The notes under the pieces were generated by a model. It had not been told where the DNA came from, did not search any database, and saw only the letters and a list, made by a program, of their open reading frames with translations. DNA of 64,000 nt from Streptomyces sp. B3I8 (GTDB lineage: Bacteria; Actinomycetota; Actinomycetes; Streptomycetales; Streptomycetaceae): the NCBI RefSeq assembly GCF_030816915.1, contig NZ_JAUSYN010000002.1, positions 6,337,501 through 6,401,500 on the forward strand, written 5' to 3'. Positions 45,279 through 53,701 of the stretch are shown piece after piece. Both the position numbers and the translations under genes were made by a program. Positions within the stretch are counted from its first letter, which is position 1. Every line of letters begins with the position of its first letter.

Positions 45279-45429
45279 GAGAGTGACCTTTCCTTGCCGA
45301 GATGTGCGGCTACGGTGACCCCCTGCGCGGAAGCGACGCCACCGTCGGCGCCGGTCGTGCCTGCCCCGCCGACCCGGTGAGGCACGACCGTGCGCGCATC
45401 ACGATTCTGTATCCGGACGCTCAGCCGAG

Positions 45430-45448
45430 GTATGCGTCACATGACTGC
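45430..45448 (-). promoter_or_regulatory. Palindromic motif, copy 5
   Basis: GTATGCGTCACATGACTGC, one change in the core (CATGAC for CGTGAC). It lies upstream of the 91-aa gene. Confidence 0.65.
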
Positions 45449-45757
45449 CATCGGACTACCTGGTGGAGTTCTCCCACCGGACCATCCGCAGCAGGTGAGA
45501 CTGCGCGCGGCCGTCCTCCGACGCATACCGGCGCGGCACTCCGGGGCGGAGAGCGGTGGCCGCGGGGCTAAGGGCTGTCCCGTAATCCCCGGCGGGCGCG
45601 CGACGACAGCTACGGCACCTCGCCGCGTTGTCGGAACGTCCAAGTCCTCGACGTTCTTCAGGACCTGCTGAGGTGCTGGACCGGTACCTGCACCACCTGC
45701 GGACGACCCCTGCCCAGCCCACGAACCCGCCGCAGACAGCCCAACGAAGCACTACTA

Positions 45758-45943
45758 GGGCCTCTCGTTCGGATCAGGCCGGCGTCGCGGGGTCCGGCAC
45801 GCGCCTGTGCGGCGTTGTCGTCGGTTGCCGGGGCTCCGCCCTGGCGCCCTCCTCCGCCTTGCAGCCGCACGCACCGGACCCCGCTCGGGTCGGTCGAAGA
45901 CGCACCGCGCCTCCCAGCCGGCCTGATCCGAACGAAAGACCCT
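45758..45943. mobile_element. MITE-like element with 26-bp terminal inverted repeats
   Basis: Left end GGGCCTCTCGTTCGGATCAG-GCCGGC and right end, reverse-complemented, GGGTCTTTCGTTCGGATCAG-GCCGGC match at 24 of 26 positions. The 186-bp element carries no open reading frame of its own. It is flanked by TA on both sides (ACTA-GGG ... CCC-TAGC), a possible 2-bp target duplication. The size and structure fit a non-autonomous relative of a DDE insertion sequence. The parent family is not identified. Confidence 0.75.
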
Positions 45944-46052
45944 AGCCGCAGGCCACCGCACGTACGGCAGCGGCACCTCCGACGGGAGGTATGACCGGTC
46001 CCCACAGGCCCGAGAGGCCTCATGCGCGGACCGGCCAGGGCGCTCCGGTGGC

Positions 46053-47639
46053 TCACGCCGGGGTGAGACGCCTTCCCGCTCGCTCCCCGCTGAATTCGCC
46101 GTCCTCCACCACGATCCGCCCGTTGACCATGACGGCGCGTATGCCCGCTGCCCGCCGATCCGGTGTTTCATAGGTCGCGTGGTCCTTGACCGTCCCGGCG
46201 TCGAAGAGGACGAGATCGGCCGCACAGCCCTCGGCGACGCGTCCCCGGTCGGGGATGCCGAACGCGGTGGCGGGCAGGTGCGTCATCTTCCGGATCGCTT
46301 CGGGCAGCGACAGCAGACCGGTGTCACGGACGTACTTGGCCAGGATCTTCGGGAACGTGCCGAACATCCGGGGATGGGGCTTGCCACCGTTTCCCGGCGG
46401 CATGCCGTCGGACCCGATCACCGAGCTGGGATGGGCGATCGCCGCGGCGATGTCCTTCTCGTCCATGGCGAACACCGTCATGGAGACCTGGAGCTCCTCC
46501 TGCAGCAGCACGGCGACCAGGGCGTCGAAAGCGGGAATCCCCTTCTGCGCGGCGATGTGCGCGAGGCTCATGCCGTCGTACTGATGGGTCGCGGAGGAGG
46601 CCACGACGATGCGGTCCCACCCCGCCGCGGCCACCCAGTTCTCCCAGCTGCCGTCATGCCGCTCCAGTTCGGCCCTGGCGCGAGCCAGAGCGTCCTCGGA
46701 ACGGAGCCGGGCGAGGAAGGCCTGGTTGCCGCCGTCCTGGAACCACGGGGGGAGGCAGGCGGTGAGCATCGTGCCGGCGGCTTCGTAGGGATACACGTCC
46801 TGATGCGCGACGAGGCCGCGTGCCCGGGCCGCGTCGAGAGCCTCGAGCGCGTCGCTCACGGTTCCCCAGGCCTGCTTTCCCGTCGCCTTGAGATGGGAGA
46901 CCTGCAGGCGGCACCCGGCGCGTTCGGCGACATGCACCGCCTCGGCGACACTCTGCAGCAACTGCGGTCCCTCTCCCCGCATGTGCGTGGCGTAGACACG
47001 GCCGGGCGGCATCACCTCGGCGAGTGCGACGAGTTCCTCGACCTCGGAGAACACTCCGGGCGGGTAGATGAGTCCCGTGGAGAGCCCGAACACTCCGGCC
47101 TCCAGGGCCCGGCGCAGCTGTGACCGCATCGCCTCCAGCTCCTGGGGGCGGGGTGCGCGGGCCTCCAGTCCCATGGCCGCGATGCGCAGGGCGTTGTGGC
47201 CGACGAGATGGGCGACATTGACGACATGGCCGGCCTCGTCCGCCCGGGAGAAGAACTCCTCGATGGACGACCAGTCGAACGGCAGCGGGGGAAAGATGCG
47301 GCGGGTGAAGGAGCGAAAGGCGTCCCGATGGGCATCGTGCACCGGAGCCAGGCTGAATCCGCAGTTGCCCACGACCTCTGTGGTGACCCCCTGGGTCACC
47401 TTGGACACATCGGCAGTGTTCAGGAACGGGGCGTTGTCGGCGTGTGAGTGGACGTCGATGAACCCCGGACTCAGGACGAGTCCCTCGGCGTCGATGACAC
47501 GGTCCGCCGTCCCCGCCCCGGGACGCGGATCGCTCACGCGGGTGATCCGGGAGTCGGCGACATGGACGTCGGCGGTGTAGGCCGGGCCACCGGAACCGTC
47601 GACGACGGTGGCCTTGCGGAAGAGGGTGGAAGCAGGCAT
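46053..47639 (-). CDS. N-acyl-D-amino-acid deacylase (D-aminoacylase)
   Basis: 528 aa from ATG 47639, GGAG 8 nt upstream. It is an amidohydrolase of the D-aminoacylase group: metal ligands His64 and His66 in DVHSHAD, the characteristic Cys93 in VVGNCGFS, and an Asp in VIGSDGMPPG. It releases D-amino acids from N-acyl-D-amino acids in the cytosol. It lies 41 nt after an MFS transporter gene on the same strand, and a DadA-like dehydrogenase that could oxidise the freed D-amino acid is nearby. The module is coherent. Confidence 0.93.
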   Translation of the reverse strand: MPASTLFRKATVVDGSGGPAYTADVHVADSRITRVSDPRPGAGTADRVIDAEGLVLSPGFIDVHSHADNAPFLNTADVSKVTQGVTTEVVGNCGFSLAPVHDAHRDAFRSFTRRIFPPLPFDWSSIEEFFSRADEAGHVVNVAHLVGHNALRIAAMGLEARAPRPQELEAMRSQLRRALEAGVFGLSTGLIYPPGVFSEVEELVALAEVMPPGRVYATHMRGEGPQLLQSVAEAVHVAERAGCRLQVSHLKATGKQAWGTVSDALEALDAARARGLVAHQDVYPYEAAGTMLTACLPPWFQDGGNQAFLARLRSEDALARARAELERHDGSWENWVAAAGWDRIVVASSATHQYDGMSLAHIAAQKGIPAFDALVAVLLQEELQVSMTVFAMDEKDIAAAIAHPSSVIGSDGMPPGNGGKPHPRMFGTFPKILAKYVRDTGLLSLPEAIRKMTHLPATAFGIPDRGRVAEGCAADLVLFDAGTVKDHATYETPDRRAAGIRAVMVNGRIVVEDGEFSGERAGRRLTPA

Positions 47640-47680
47640 GGAGATCACTCCGATAGGGCTGGTGGGGGAGTCGGACGTCC

Positions 47681-49015
47681 TCACGTGCCGGCAGGCACCG
47701 CGTGTTCGGTATCCGTCTCCACGCGCGTGGGGGTCGGCTTGGTCGCGAGCAGCAGTACCGTGCCGGCGGCGAGAAGCGCGCTCATCGTCAGCAGCCCCCA
47801 CTCGGTACTCCCGGTGCGTTCCTTCACGAACCCCATGATCATGGGGCTGAAGAAGCCGCCGAGGAGCCCGATCGAGTTGATGAAGGCGATTCCCCCGGCC
47901 GCGGCCGTCCCCTTGAGGAACGAGGGTGGGATCGACCAGAAGACGGTGTACGCCACCCAGAGGCAGACGATTGCCACGTTGATCGACAGGAAGGACACCA
48001 CGAAGTGGCTCGCGGTCACAGCGGCGCACGCCAGTGCGAAGACGGCGATCCCGGCCGGGATCGCGCTGTGCAGCCGGCGCTCGCCGGTGCGGTCGGAACG
48101 GCGGCCGACGATCAGCATGAACACGATGGCGAACAGGTACGGCACCGCGGAGAGGGCACCGATACGGGAAAGGCCGTGGACACCGTTCTCCGTGAGGATG
48201 GTCGGAAGCCAGAAGCTCACCGCATAGATGCCGCTGATGAGGCAGAAGTAGCTGAGGGCCAGGCTGTAGGTCCGCGGAGCCGTGAGTGCCGCGCCGAGGC
48301 GGTGCTTGCCGCCCTGCGGGCGCTTCCCGATGTCGACCGTGATGATGTCCTTCTCCTCGGCCGTGAGCCACCCGGCGTCGGACGGACGGTCGACGAGCGT
48401 CCTCCAGACCACGACTCCGAGCAGGACACAGGGCAGGCCCTCGATCATGAACACCCACTGCCATCCGGCAAGTCCGGCGGTGCCGTCGAGGGTCGACATG
48501 ATCCAAGAGGACAGCGGGCCACCGACCATCGATCCGATGGGCCCGGGAAGCATGACGTACGACATGACCGCCGCCATCCGGGCCGGCGGGAACCACAGGG
48601 TGAGGTAGTAGATGATCCCCGGTGCGAAACCGGCCTCGAAGACACCGAGCAGGAAGCGGATGGCGTAGAAGCTGGTGGCGTCATGGACGAACACCATGGC
48701 CGCCGAGGTCACCCCCCACAGGATCATGATGCGCACGATCGTCTTGCGCGTCCCCACCCTGGCCAGCCACAGATTGCTCGGCACCTCGAAGATGACGTAT
48801 CCGAGGAAGAAGATGCCGGCTGCCACTCCGTAGACATGCTCGCTGATGCCGATGTCCTGCTGCATCTGCAGCTTGGCGAAGCCGATGTTGACCCGGTCCA
48901 GATAGGCGAAGGTGTAGCACACGACCAGCAGCGGGATGATCCGCCGTGCCGCTTTCGCATACAGAGCATCGCGCCGGGCGTCGTGCTCCACCGCGAGCGG
49001 GGACAGGGCTCTCAT
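47681..49015 (-). CDS. MFS transporter, anion:cation symporter (ACS) type
   Basis: 444 aa from ATG 49015, GGAGG 6 nt upstream. Twelve predicted helices; the first, ACS-like, has CYTFAYLDRVNIGFAKLQMQ, with VIFEVPSNLWLARVG and FEAGFAPGIIYYLTLWFPP further on. ACS members import organic anions such as hexuronates, tartrate or allantoate. As first gene of the operon with the deacylase, it probably imports the N-acyl-D-amino acid. It is divergent from the Lrp-type regulator across about 158 nt. Confidence 0.92.
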   Translation of the reverse strand: MRALSPLAVEHDARRDALYAKAARRIIPLLVVCYTFAYLDRVNIGFAKLQMQQDIGISEHVYGVAAGIFFLGYVIFEVPSNLWLARVGTRKTIVRIMILWGVTSAAMVFVHDATSFYAIRFLLGVFEAGFAPGIIYYLTLWFPPARMAAVMSYVMLPGPIGSMVGGPLSSWIMSTLDGTAGLAGWQWVFMIEGLPCVLLGVVVWRTLVDRPSDAGWLTAEEKDIITVDIGKRPQGGKHRLGAALTAPRTYSLALSYFCLISGIYAVSFWLPTILTENGVHGLSRIGALSAVPYLFAIVFMLIVGRRSDRTGERRLHSAIPAGIAVFALACAAVTASHFVVSFLSINVAIVCLWVAYTVFWSIPPSFLKGTAAAGGIAFINSIGLLGGFFSPMIMGFVKERTGSTEWGLLTMSALLAAGTVLLLATKPTPTRVETDTEHAVPAGT

Positions 49016-49173
49016 GGAAGCCTCCGGGATGTGTGAGTGAGCTTGCGCACGCATGAACACCGCGTTGAAGATGGTGGCGGCGTGGGCGGCGATGCCGTTC
49101 AGAGTGGTCCCGAATCCCGTTCGTCCCGCCAACATGAAGGAAAATTGCGTCGAGCACGCGGGTGGGACGGATT

Positions 49174-50211
49174 ATGACGAGTTCTGTCAGCCTGGGCGGA
49201 GTCCCGATCCTGGACGAGACCGACCTTGCCCTCACCGATGCGCTGCAGCTGAACCCACGCGTGAGCTGGACCACCCTGTCCGAGGTGCTCGAGCTGTCCC
49301 CGGTCACCCTGGCCCGCAGATGGCAGGCGCTCGTCCGGGCACGCACCGCATGGACGTGCATCACCCTGGAAGGCCCCAGTTTCCGGGGAGCGATCATCGA
49401 GGTGGCCTGCAAACCCGGCACGGCCGTGGACGTGGCCGCCGCCTTCAGCGCGCTGCCGCACGTCGCCACCGTGGGCATCACGGTCGGCGAGTACGACCTG
49501 TTCGCCCTGGTGGTCGCCCCGACCGTCGATGCCATCTCCACGGTGCTGCTGGACGGGCTGCCGATCACCTCTGACGTCACCCGGGTGAGCAGCCATGTCT
49601 ACACGGGCATGTTGGGCGGAGGGCGTTGGAGGCACGGAGTGCTCAACCGCGCGCAATGCGAGCAGGTCCGCAGCGACCTGGGGCCGCCGCCCAAGGAACT
49701 GCGCCCGCTCAGCGTCGACGACAGAGCGCTGTACGTCGCCCTGGGAAGGGACGGGCGCCGCAGCTACACCGAGGTCGCACAGGACCTGGGGACCTCGCCG
49801 CAGGTGGTCAAGCGCCGCCTCGACCGGTTGCAGCGACGGGGCGAAGTCGCTTTCCGCTGCGATGTGGCGCGGCCCCTGGCCGGATGGCACGCCATGGCGA
49901 TGCTGTGGCTGACGGCACCCGACGCCGAGGTCGGCGGCATCGGACGGGCGATCGGGGAGTGGCGGGAGACGCGCTTCTGCGCGCCCGTGGTCAGTCGCAC
50001 CAATCTGTGTGTGATCGTCAGCCTGCGTTCGGTGGAGCACCTGGAAGAGATCGTGCTCAGACTGGCCGCAGAATATCCGCAGGTCACCATCGCCGAACGT
50101 CGTCTGGTGCTTCGGCAGGTGAAGGTGCACGGACGCCTGGTGGACGAGCACGGCAGGTCCACCGAGGTGATCCCGGTGGACCCGTGGGGCATGCTGGCCG
50201 GCAGAGCCTGA
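49174..50211 (+). CDS. Lrp/AsnC-family regulator with duplicated modules
   Basis: 345 aa from ATG 49174; a GTG four codons earlier is possible. At twice normal Lrp length it contains two units: a first HTH (ALTDALQLNPRVSWTTLSEV) with a RAM-like domain to about 150, then a second HTH (RALYVALGRDGRRSYTEVAQ, VVKRRLDRLQRRGE) and another RAM-like domain. Lrp proteins sense amino acids, so a D- or L-amino-acid effector is plausible. It is divergent from the transporter-deacylase operon. Confidence 0.88.
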   Translation: MTSSVSLGGVPILDETDLALTDALQLNPRVSWTTLSEVLELSPVTLARRWQALVRARTAWTCITLEGPSFRGAIIEVACKPGTAVDVAAAFSALPHVATVGITVGEYDLFALVVAPTVDAISTVLLDGLPITSDVTRVSSHVYTGMLGGGRWRHGVLNRAQCEQVRSDLGPPPKELRPLSVDDRALYVALGRDGRRSYTEVAQDLGTSPQVVKRRLDRLQRRGEVAFRCDVARPLAGWHAMAMLWLTAPDAEVGGIGRAIGEWRETRFCAPVVSRTNLCVIVSLRSVEHLEEIVLRLAAEYPQVTIAERRLVLRQVKVHGRLVDEHGRSTEVIPVDPWGMLAGRA

Positions 50212-50254
50212 GTGGCGATGGGCACGGGCACCGGCTCCGGGCCGCCGTCCCGCG

Positions 50255-51514
50255 TCAGCGCAACGGATCGAAGGGGCCCAGTTCCGCCGGTCGACGGCCG
50301 GTGACCACCTGCTCCGCGAGCAGGCGACCGGTCGCCGGTCCGAGAGTGATGCCCCACATGCCGTGCCCGCCGGCGGCGAACACACGTGGCGAGCGAGTGG
50401 CGCCGATGAGCGGCAGGCCGTCGGGGGTGCAGGGCCGCGAACCCACCCATTCGTCCTTGCGCATGTCGAGGTCCGCTCCCTCCAGCAGCGGCCGGGCGGC
50501 GTCCACGAGGGCGTTGATCCGGCGGGCGTCCAAAGGCGCCTCAGGAGACCGGAACTCCATCATGCCCGCCACCCGCAGGAGCTGACCCCCCAGCGGTGTG
50601 CAGGCCACACGCTGAGCGGGGAAGTACACCGGTGCCGAGGGCACCCGCTCCATGGGGACGCTGAAGCTGTAACCCCGTCCGGCCTGGATGAGGGAGCGCA
50701 CGCCGAACCGATGGCCGAGGCGACGCAACCAGACACCGTTGGCGAGGACGACGGAGGCGACGTGGTCCACTCTGCCGTCCGCCGTGCGGACCTGAACTCC
50801 TCGGCCGTCGTCCGACACTTCGGTGACCTCCGCACCGATCCGGACATCGCCGCCACGGGCACGGACCGCGGCGGCGAGGGCGTGCACATAGGCCCCCGGG
50901 TCGACATAGCGCTGCCCGTGCAGCCGCAGCGCCGCGCCGATCTTCGCGGACAGCGCCGGTTCGACCTCCCGAGCCTCGTCACCACTGAGCACATCGAACT
51001 CGATGCTCTGTCCCGAAGACCGTATGTGCTCCAGTTCGTCCAGCAGCACCTTGCGCTCCTGTGTGCTGCCGTATGCGGCGAGGAACGAGCCCGCGGGGAC
51101 GGTTTCGGCAGCGACACCGCCCTCCGACAGGGCGTCGAAGCTCGACAGCGCCAGCCGGTTGATCGGCACCAGCGACCGCATCGCACGTTTCCACCTGGCG
51201 TTGGTGCTGTGGCGTGCGAAGCCCGCCAGGAAGCGCAGCAGCTGGAAATCGCCGCTCAACGGGACGTAGACGGGTGAGGAAGGGTTCAGTACGGCCCGCA
51301 GGCCATAGCGCAGAACGGCGGGTTCGGGCAGGGGCGTGGCGAGTCCGGGGGTGATCCATCCTGCGTTGCCCCATGAGGATCCGGCGGCCACGTCAGCGCG
51401 TTCGAGCACGGTGACGGTGGCGCCGAGTTCCTGCAGAAACCAGGCGGTGGAGAGGCCGACCATGCCTGCGCCCACGACGGCGACACGGTCAGGACCAGGG
51501 GAGGAGAACCGCAT
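50255..51514 (-). CDS. D-amino-acid dehydrogenase-like FAD enzyme (DadA type)
   Basis: 419 aa from ATG 51514, with GGAAGGAAG upstream. The N-terminal FAD motif VAVVGAGMVGLSTAWFL and DadA-like stretches (SSWGNAGWITPGLATPLPEP, GHGMWGITLGPATGRLLAEQ) place it in the DAO/DadA family. It would oxidise D-amino acids to 2-keto acids, acting on the product of the deacylase. It lies between, and convergent with, the Lrp gene, and is divergent from the PucR gene. Confidence 0.92.
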   Translation of the reverse strand: MRFSSPGPDRVAVVGAGMVGLSTAWFLQELGATVTVLERADVAAGSSWGNAGWITPGLATPLPEPAVLRYGLRAVLNPSSPVYVPLSGDFQLLRFLAGFARHSTNARWKRAMRSLVPINRLALSSFDALSEGGVAAETVPAGSFLAAYGSTQERKVLLDELEHIRSSGQSIEFDVLSGDEAREVEPALSAKIGAALRLHGQRYVDPGAYVHALAAAVRARGGDVRIGAEVTEVSDDGRGVQVRTADGRVDHVASVVLANGVWLRRLGHRFGVRSLIQAGRGYSFSVPMERVPSAPVYFPAQRVACTPLGGQLLRVAGMMEFRSPEAPLDARRINALVDAARPLLEGADLDMRKDEWVGSRPCTPDGLPLIGATRSPRVFAAGGHGMWGITLGPATGRLLAEQVVTGRRPAELGPFDPLR

Positions 51515-51689
51515 TGTGCTTCCTTCCGTTTCGACGGCAACGGTGTCGATCCTGGGTGGGCGGGCCGCCGCTGTCTTCGTCGTGATCCGCTCATGACCGC
51601 CGTGGTGCTTGTGCCACGGGCACAAAGGGGTGATGCAGAATGCGCATCATGCGCAGTGAAGTCGTCGTCCTTCGGACCAGGGTCCGGCT

Positions 51690-53258
51690 GTGATCACCCT
51701 CACCGACCTTGTCACCTCTCTCGGTGCCGGACTGCTGCGCCTGGTCGTCGCGGGGCCGGGCGCCGAGATCCGCGATGTCGTGCTGGCGGAGCCCGGTGAG
51801 GGCGCGGGACAGCCGGGCGATCTCGTCCTGGGCGTGGGCGTCACCCACCCGCATGCGGCTGCGGAGCTCGCCGAACGAGCTGCCGCGGCGGGAGCGGAAG
51901 GACTCGTGTTGAAGGCCGCCGTGATCAGCACTTCGGGGATCGGCGACATCGCCGAGCGCCTCGGCCTGGCCCTCGTGGAGCTGCAACCGCACGTGTCATG
52001 GACGGGCGCTGTCTGGCTCCTGCGCAGTGTCATCGACCGCGGGGCGGGAACGGACGCGGACGCCGCGGGTGCGCGCGGCACCCTCTTCGCCCTCGCGGAT
52101 GCGGCAGCGGACATCGTCGACGCCCCCGTGACCGTGGAGGACGCCCACTCGCGCGTCCTCGCCTACTCCGCACGCCAGGAGGTCACGGACTCCGCGCGGG
52201 TCTCGACGATCGTGGGCCGACGGGTGCCTGCCGAGGTGACCGCGCACTTCAGAGCCCGCGGCGTCTACCGTCGGCTCGCCGGTTCCAGCGAGCCGGTGCT
52301 GACTCCTCCAGGGCCGGACGGCATGCTGCCACGGCTGATCATTCCCGTTCGTGCCGCGGGCGAATGGCTCGGTTCGATCTGGGCCGTGGCCGAGAAGCCG
52401 GTGCCTCCGGAACGGATTCGCGAACTCCAAGGAGTGGGGTCCGCTCTCGCCCTGCACCTGCTGCACCTGCGCGCGGACGCCGGTCTGGGGCGCCGGATGC
52501 TGGAAGGCCGCCTGTCCGCCGTGCTGCGCCATGGGGAGCGGGAGGCGGCGTCCGCGCTGCCGCCGGGTCCGTGGCGCGTCATCGTCCTGGGCGCCCCGGA
52601 CGGGGTGCGGGACGTGGGCGCGCACGCCCTCGTCTGGGAATCCGTCGCCCGTCGAGCCGGCTGGGAGCAGCCGCTCACGGTGGAGCTCGACGGCCTTCTG
52701 TACTGCCTGGTGAGCGACGGCGGCAACGGCTCTGCCACGACACCTCGCCCGGGTTCCGTGCGCTGGCTGCGGAACATCCTCGGCGAGTCGTCCCCGCACG
52801 ACCGCAGTTCGTACGCCGTCATGGGCGGCCTGGCGCACGCGCCCGAGGAGATTCCCCGTTCGCGCGGCGAGGCCGCCGAGTTGAGCCGGCTGGTCACGGC
52901 GGGCCGACTGCCGACCGCCGCGTCCAGTGGACTCATCCGGGTGGAGGACGTCTGGGACGCCGTCGTGGTGGAACGGGCCCAGGCGGCAACGCGGATCGAA
53001 GCGGGTCTGCTCGGCGGCCCGCTCGCAGCCCTCTCCGCCCATGACAGGGAGCACGGGACCGCGCACCTGGCGACGCTCACCGCGTGGCTGGACTTCCACG
53101 GCGATCCCAAAAGTGCCGCTCACGCTCTGCGCATACATCCCAACACGTTGCGTTACCGCATGCGGCGCCTGGGGGAAGTGGCTCCGGTGGATCTTTCCTC
53201 GCCGCGCGTACGACTGGCTCTGCGGCTCCAGCTCGGGGCCATGGGGGCCGCGCACTGA
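51690..53258 (+). CDS. PucR/CdaR-family transcriptional regulator
   Basis: 522 aa from GTG 51690. It has the PucR layout: an N-terminal sensor half (VTHPHAAAELAERAAAAG), a GAF-like middle region, and a C-terminal HTH near residues 470-510 (LRIHPNTLRYRMRRLGEV). It is divergent from the DadA-like gene across 175 nt, the likely control site. PucR regulators often govern nitrogen-compound use, which fits amino acid breakdown. Confidence 0.9.
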   Translation: MITLTDLVTSLGAGLLRLVVAGPGAEIRDVVLAEPGEGAGQPGDLVLGVGVTHPHAAAELAERAAAAGAEGLVLKAAVISTSGIGDIAERLGLALVELQPHVSWTGAVWLLRSVIDRGAGTDADAAGARGTLFALADAAADIVDAPVTVEDAHSRVLAYSARQEVTDSARVSTIVGRRVPAEVTAHFRARGVYRRLAGSSEPVLTPPGPDGMLPRLIIPVRAAGEWLGSIWAVAEKPVPPERIRELQGVGSALALHLLHLRADAGLGRRMLEGRLSAVLRHGEREAASALPPGPWRVIVLGAPDGVRDVGAHALVWESVARRAGWEQPLTVELDGLLYCLVSDGGNGSATTPRPGSVRWLRNILGESSPHDRSSYAVMGGLAHAPEEIPRSRGEAAELSRLVTAGRLPTAASSGLIRVEDVWDAVVVERAQAATRIEAGLLGGPLAALSAHDREHGTAHLATLTAWLDFHGDPKSAAHALRIHPNTLRYRMRRLGEVAPVDLSSPRVRLALRLQLGAMGAAH

Positions 53259-53382
53259 GGCACCATGTGCCGGCGGCCGGCGGCCGGCAGGCGGCTCGAC
53301 GCGCACGGTCGGACTCGGCTTCGGGGACCCGTGGAGAAAGACTCCGGCCACGCCGGATGTCCGCAGCGGCGGCACCATTGAA

Positions 53383-53392
53383 CAATCGATTG
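53383..53392. promoter_or_regulatory. LacI-type operator, upstream copy
   Basis: CAATCGATTG within AACAATCGATTGCGCA. The central CG with symmetric arms is the LacI/GalR-family operator pattern. It lies 82 bp from the second copy. Confidence 0.65.
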
Positions 53393-53464
53393 CGCAGTTG
53401 GGCGCGGCGTGTCGACCACGGAAGTGGAGGACAGGGGGGGCAATGCGGCGAAAGTGCCTGCGCA

Positions 53465-53474
53465 CAATCGATTG
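53465..53474. promoter_or_regulatory. LacI-type operator, downstream copy
   Basis: CAATCGATTG within GCGCACAATCGATTGCGCAT, sharing 13 nt (ACAATCGATTGCG) and CA with the first copy. Paired sites permit repression by looping; the LacI gene of the same operon is the obvious candidate binder. Confidence 0.65.
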
Positions 53475-53701
53475 CGCATGCTCTTGCGGAGGCCAATGCG
53501 CGCCGTCTAGTGTGAAACGAAGTCGCCAAGGCTCGTCCTTGGGATCGACTCGGTTCCGCGTCGACCGACATGGCGCCTCCGGAAGACAAGTCCTGGGGGC
53601 CGCGCCCCGGACTTCCGGATGCCCGCGACCGAAGAGCTGTCGGGTCGGCATCCCCGCGCCGGCCAGAGCCGGACGCCGCATCACCTCAGATGGGACAACA
53701 C

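Larger units (their letters stand above)
45279..46052. other. Gene-poor stretch with mobile-element remnants
   Basis: 774 nt without a supportable gene. It contains palindromic motif copy 5 (45430), a possible insertion-sequence end around 45,570-45,660 (beginning AGGGCTGTCCCGTAATCCCC) and the MITE-like element at 45758-45943. Confidence 0.5.
53259..53701. promoter_or_regulatory. Control region of the CoA-transferase operon
   Basis: 443 nt with no supportable gene. It holds the two LacI-type operators (53383-53392, 53465-53474), then A/T-richer sequence before the CoA-transferase start. It therefore probably contains the operon promoter. Confidence 0.55.
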
